From the NCBI RefSeq assembly GCF_016651435.1, contig NZ_JAEPRJ010000001.1:620001-684000 (forward strand): a DNA stretch of 64,000 nucleotides. Reading direction: 5' to 3'. Both the position numbers and the translations under genes were made by a program. This document shows, one piece after another, positions 61,286-64,000 of this stretch. The notes under the pieces are model-generated. The model ran no database searches, was not told the DNA's origin, and saw only the letters and a program-made list of their open reading frames with translations. How positions within the stretch are numbered: position 1 is the first letter of the stretch; every line of letters begins with the position of its first letter. Source of the DNA: Catonella massiliensis (lineage in GTDB: Bacteria; Bacillota; Clostridia; Lachnospirales; Lachnospiraceae).

Positions 61286-62776
61286 ATGATGAGATCACTT
61301 TTTTCTGGTGTTGCAGGTCTTAAGGTACACCAGACCAAGATGGATGTTATTGGTAACAATATTGCAAATGTTAATACAGTAGGATTTAAGTCCAGTTCAG
61401 TAGTATTTTCTGATGTTTTCTATCAGACTACTCAGTCTTCATCAGGTCCTAACAAGGAATCAGATGTAGCAGGTATTAACTCAAAGCAGATCGGTCTTGG
61501 TGCAGGAGTTTCTGCTATATCTAAGAATATATCAGGAGCAGGCGGTTCTCAGGCAACTAACAACGCATTCGACTGTATGCTTACAGGAGATTCATTCTTT
61601 ATTACTAAGAATGCAGGAAGAACTTATTTTACAAAGAATGGTGCTTTTACAGTAGATGCTGACGGTACACTTACAACTTCAGACGGAGCTAAGGTTCAGG
61701 GATGGCAGGTAGATCCTGATGACAAGACAAAGACTAAGCCGGGCCCAGTATCTAACCTTAATATCATGGCACCTGAAAATATGTATACAGATCCTGAAGC
61801 TACAACAGCGGCTTATATGTCAGGAAACATAGATAAGACAGATACACAGCTTGCATCAGGTTCAGCAGGCCGTACTTTCCAGACTAACTTCTATGACAAC
61901 TTAGGATATGAGTATACAGCTAAGTTTAATATGAAGCAGAGTTCAGTATCTGACAATGCTTACTACATAGAGCTTAAGGATATACTTAAAGATGGTAAGT
62001 CTATACTTTATACAGCTACAACCAATGACACTGGAACTACAGAATATACGGCTACAGGCTGGGGTGCAAATGTTACCACAGAAAAGCAGGATTTAAGTGG
62101 TGTTGGTGCACCTGATATAACAGACGGCAAGCTTACTTTTGCTGACAACTTTGCATTTATGGCTGTATTTGACGGAACTACAGGTAAGTTCAAGAGCCTT
62201 GCTGCTGACGGAGCAGATCCTGCTTATGATTCAACAGGTCTTGATGAAAACGCCAAAATTAAGAAAATGTTCTTAAATATCGGTGGTAAGTCACCTAACC
62301 CATTCAAGAACATCGAGATTGATTTCTCACAGATGACAATGTTTGCAAGCTCAACATCATCTAAGATTGAGTCAACCATGGGTGATGTAGACGGTAACGG
62401 TAAGGGTAAGATGAAGGGTACCTTAAAGGGTGCTTCCATTGATAGCTCAGGTAAGATTTACGGTTCTTATGACAACGGAGATCTTAAGCTCCTTGCTCAG
62501 ATTGCAGTTGCAAACTTCAAGAACCCTGCAGGTCTTGAGTCTGTAGGTAACAGTAACTTCGTAGAGACTATGAACTCAGGTAGATTTGACGGTGTTGGAA
62601 AAGACGTTACCTCAGAAGGCGGCAAGATAAGCACAGGTATGCTTGAGATGTCAAACGTAGACCTTGCAGCACAGTTTACAGATATGATTACCACACAGAG
62701 AGGTTTCCAGGCTAACTCAAGAACAATCACAACAACTGATTCAATTCTTGAAGAGCTTATCAACCTCAAGAGATAA
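61286..62776 (+). CDS. flgE: Flagellar hook protein FlgE
   Basis: A 496-aa hook subunit. N-terminal MMRSLFSGVAGLKVHQTKMDVIGNNIANVNTVGFKS, variable surface domains in the middle, and C-terminal GMLEMSNVDLAAQFTDMITTQRGFQANSRTI. TATGGAGG RBS. Usually flbD, motAB and fliL-fliM follow; here a terminator and an unrelated gene do. Confidence 0.97.
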   Translation: MMRSLFSGVAGLKVHQTKMDVIGNNIANVNTVGFKSSSVVFSDVFYQTTQSSSGPNKESDVAGINSKQIGLGAGVSAISKNISGAGGSQATNNAFDCMLTGDSFFITKNAGRTYFTKNGAFTVDADGTLTTSDGAKVQGWQVDPDDKTKTKPGPVSNLNIMAPENMYTDPEATTAAYMSGNIDKTDTQLASGSAGRTFQTNFYDNLGYEYTAKFNMKQSSVSDNAYYIELKDILKDGKSILYTATTNDTGTTEYTATGWGANVTTEKQDLSGVGAPDITDGKLTFADNFAFMAVFDGTTGKFKSLAADGADPAYDSTGLDENAKIKKMFLNIGGKSPNPFKNIEIDFSQMTMFASSTSSKIESTMGDVDGNGKGKMKGTLKGASIDSSGKIYGSYDNGDLKLLAQIAVANFKNPAGLESVGNSNFVETMNSGRFDGVGKDVTSEGGKISTGMLEMSNVDLAAQFTDMITTQRGFQANSRTITTTDSILEELINLKR

Positions 62777-62827
62777 TAGATATATTTAATAACTTTGCCC
62801 AACAAAACTTCCCCTATAAACAAGAAA

Positions 62828-62858
62828 AGCCACAAGGCAGCAATGCTTTGTGGCTCTT
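62828..62858. terminator. Terminator between flgE and the nitroreductase gene
   Basis: AGCCACAAGGCA (62828-62839) pairs with TGCTTTGTGGCT (62844-62855), 12 bp with one G-U; T-rich on both strands, so it serves both convergent genes. Confidence 0.8.
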
Positions 62859-62891
62859 TCCATGTTGAGCAGGGATATTACACCCTTATCA

Positions 62892-63464
62892 TTATCTTGT
62901 AACTTTCACTCTGTTTGAGATATCTTCTTCAGTCTTAGGATTCGGCTCTGCATCAATTCCTCCAAAAGGCATCTCTGCAATTAGTTTGTAGTTATCAGGT
63001 ACATTAAAGAGCTTTCTTACAGCCTCATCAATAACGGGGTTATAGTGCTGAAGACTTGCGCCTACTCCAAGTTCAGCTAAAGCTGCCCAAACTGATATCT
63101 GAAGCATTCCATTTGCCTGACCGTTCCATACCGGGAAGTTAGATGAATAAGCAGGATAAGCATCCATAAGCCCCTTTGTCACTGTCTCATCAGTAAAATA
63201 AAGCACAGTTCCTGCTCCTGCCTTGAAACTATCGATTTTCTCCCTTGGAACCTTTCCTTCAAATGCATCGTATACAGCATCCCAGAGCTTATTCTGTTTC
63301 TCTCCAAGTGCTACGACAACTCTCTGACTCTTGCAGTCAAAAGCATCGGGTACAAGGGATACAGTTTCTTCTATTGCTTTTATTACTTCGTCTTCAGAAA
63401 CAGGAAGAACCTTGTTCAGTGCATATACAGATCTTCTTTTTAATAAAGCTTCTCTAATTGACAT
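62892..63464 (-). CDS. Nitroreductase family protein
   Basis: A 190-aa FMN-dependent oxidoreductase: RRSVYALNKVLPVSEDEVIKAIEETV at the start, NGMLQISVWAALAELGVGASLQHYNP in the middle and AEMPFGGIDAEPNPKTEE at the end. These bind FMN in the dimer interface; substrate is unknown. RBS GGAGG on the minus strand. Confidence 0.92.
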   Translation of the reverse strand: MSIREALLKRRSVYALNKVLPVSEDEVIKAIEETVSLVPDAFDCKSQRVVVALGEKQNKLWDAVYDAFEGKVPREKIDSFKAGAGTVLYFTDETVTKGLMDAYPAYSSNFPVWNGQANGMLQISVWAALAELGVGASLQHYNPVIDEAVRKLFNVPDNYKLIAEMPFGGIDAEPNPKTEEDISNRVKVTR

Positions 63465-63785
63465 AATTTTTCCTCCGTATTAATCAAATACATTATTAAA
63501 TTGAACACAATTTAACAATATCACACATATTGAATAATTGCTATAGGAAATTTTAACAAAGAATAATAACAAAATAAAAGTAAACATAGTAAATATATAG
63601 GTTAATAGAGTTTTGCCCTGTAACTGTTTACAGACAGTTTTCTATTTGTTATACTTTATGGTACGAGAATAAAAGACAGTTAGTAGGCTACAAGCTTACC
63701 TGTAAGAAGAGAAGCTATGGCAATACAGTATCATAGGGAAGCAACCCTATATTACCCAAGTTAAAACTGAGAAAGAAGAATAATT
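63465..63785 (+). promoter_or_regulatory. Promoter and structured leader of the glycosyltransferase gene
   Basis: TTTACA (63627-63632), 17 bases, TATACT (63650-63655). The leader of about 120 bases holds CTTAC/GTAAG (63695-63706), CTATG/CATAG (about 63714-63736) and ATAGGG/CCCTAT (63733-63738/63745-63750); the last two overlap and exclude each other. 63465-63620 is A+T-rich with nothing recognised. Confidence 0.5.
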
Positions 63786-64000
63786 ATGACCTTTGATATT
63801 ATTATACCTACCTACAAACCGGGAGAAGAGCTAAAGGCTCTACTTAAGGGAATTCTCATCCAGACCTTAAGGCCTGATAATATTTATATAATCAACACAG
63901 AAGAAAAATTCTGGAAAAAGGAATATGAGGAGATACTGCCTGTAAAGGTAACCCATATCAAGAAGTCGGAATTTGACCATGGTGCTACCAGAAGACTTGG
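63786..64000 (+). CDS. Family-2 glycosyltransferase (rhamnosyltransferase-like), 3' end outside the window
   Basis: The first 71 codons are present. DIIIPTYKPGEELKALLKGI is the GT-A nucleotide-sugar binding start and KSEFDHGATRRLG matches the FDHGGTR motif of rhamnosyltransferases. RBS AGAAAGAAG is modest. Probably acts in cell-surface polysaccharide synthesis. Confidence 0.85.
   Translation, partial: MTFDIIIPTYKPGEELKALLKGILIQTLRPDNIYIINTEEKFWKKEYEEILPVKVTHIKKSEFDHGATRRL

Noticed and set aside
63708..63760. c-di-GMP-I (GEMM) riboswitch before the glycosyltransferase
   Set aside because: GGCAA and GGAAGCAACCC recall the motif, but the conserved GCAAA-type core, tetraloop and receptor are not recognisable.
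1..64000. CRISPR array, tRNA, rRNA or prophage genes
   Set aside because: No regularly spaced repeats, cloverleaf-like sequences, rRNA segments or phage structural genes were seen.

Overview
The window looks like a chromosomal stretch from a flagellated, low-GC member of the Clostridia, most likely family Lachnospiraceae. The signs are consensus-like sigma-A promoters, strong AGGAGG ribosome binding sites, frequent TTG/GTG starts, type III glutamine synthetase, a CodY gene just ahead of the flagellar operon, and a Clostridia-type LeuRS and short SerA. The genus cannot be fixed from the sequence.

Layout. 1-4450 is A+T-rich and accessory: the 3' part of an IS110-family element followed by a structured noncoding segment, then an agr-like peptide cassette (signal peptidase I, a 48-aa AgrD-like precursor, AgrB) bracketed by two paralogous small secreted proteins, then a PilZ protein. 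4730-8308 is one large secreted repeat protein. 8572-13965 holds a solitary FliK-like protein (minus strand), a YcgR-like c-di-GMP receptor and leuS. 14121-17502 holds a PD-(D/E)XK (Rpn) protein, a degenerate sigma-70-like protein without region 4, and purB. 17660-21984 is a peptide-antibiotic sensing and immunity module (LanF-type ATPase, fused permease, divergent two-component system). 22135-29895 is amino-acid biosynthesis (leuB, ilvD, ilvB, serC, serA) with one DUF6434-like gene inserted.

29892-34613 is a second accessory island: an HTH-TPR (RNPP-like) regulator with a 20-bp perfect palindrome in front of it, two unknown exported proteins, and a two-gene HipA-like kinase module under a perfect-consensus promoter that overlaps a 10-bp-arm inverted repeat. 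34705-41503 returns to core metabolism and transport (YesL-like protein, glnN, mntP, amino-acid ABC transporter). 41650-42884 has three small genes and a DinJ-YafQ toxin-antitoxin pair. 43071-49387 contains an ArsB/NhaD-type permease, comM, dprA and topA. 49708-62776 is codY followed by flgB-flgC-fliE-fliF-fliG-fliH-fliI-fliJ-(MotE/YlxF-like)-fliK-flgD-(flagellar operon protein)-flgE. The window closes with a nitroreductase and the start of a family-2 glycosyltransferase.

How the parts connect. CodY senses branched-chain amino acids and GTP; the window holds both BCAA biosynthesis genes and the flagellar operon, and a 13/15 match to the CodY box lies inside the flgB promoter. Two PilZ proteins indicate c-di-GMP control of surface behaviour. 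Two sigma-D-like promoters lie inside the late part of the flagellar cluster. The strongest candidates for something undescribed are the HipA-like kinase with its tripartite partner (HipS-like + DUF2442 + HTH) and operator, the agr cassette with its own signal peptidase and duplicated secreted partner, and the sigma-like protein lacking all DNA-recognition parts.
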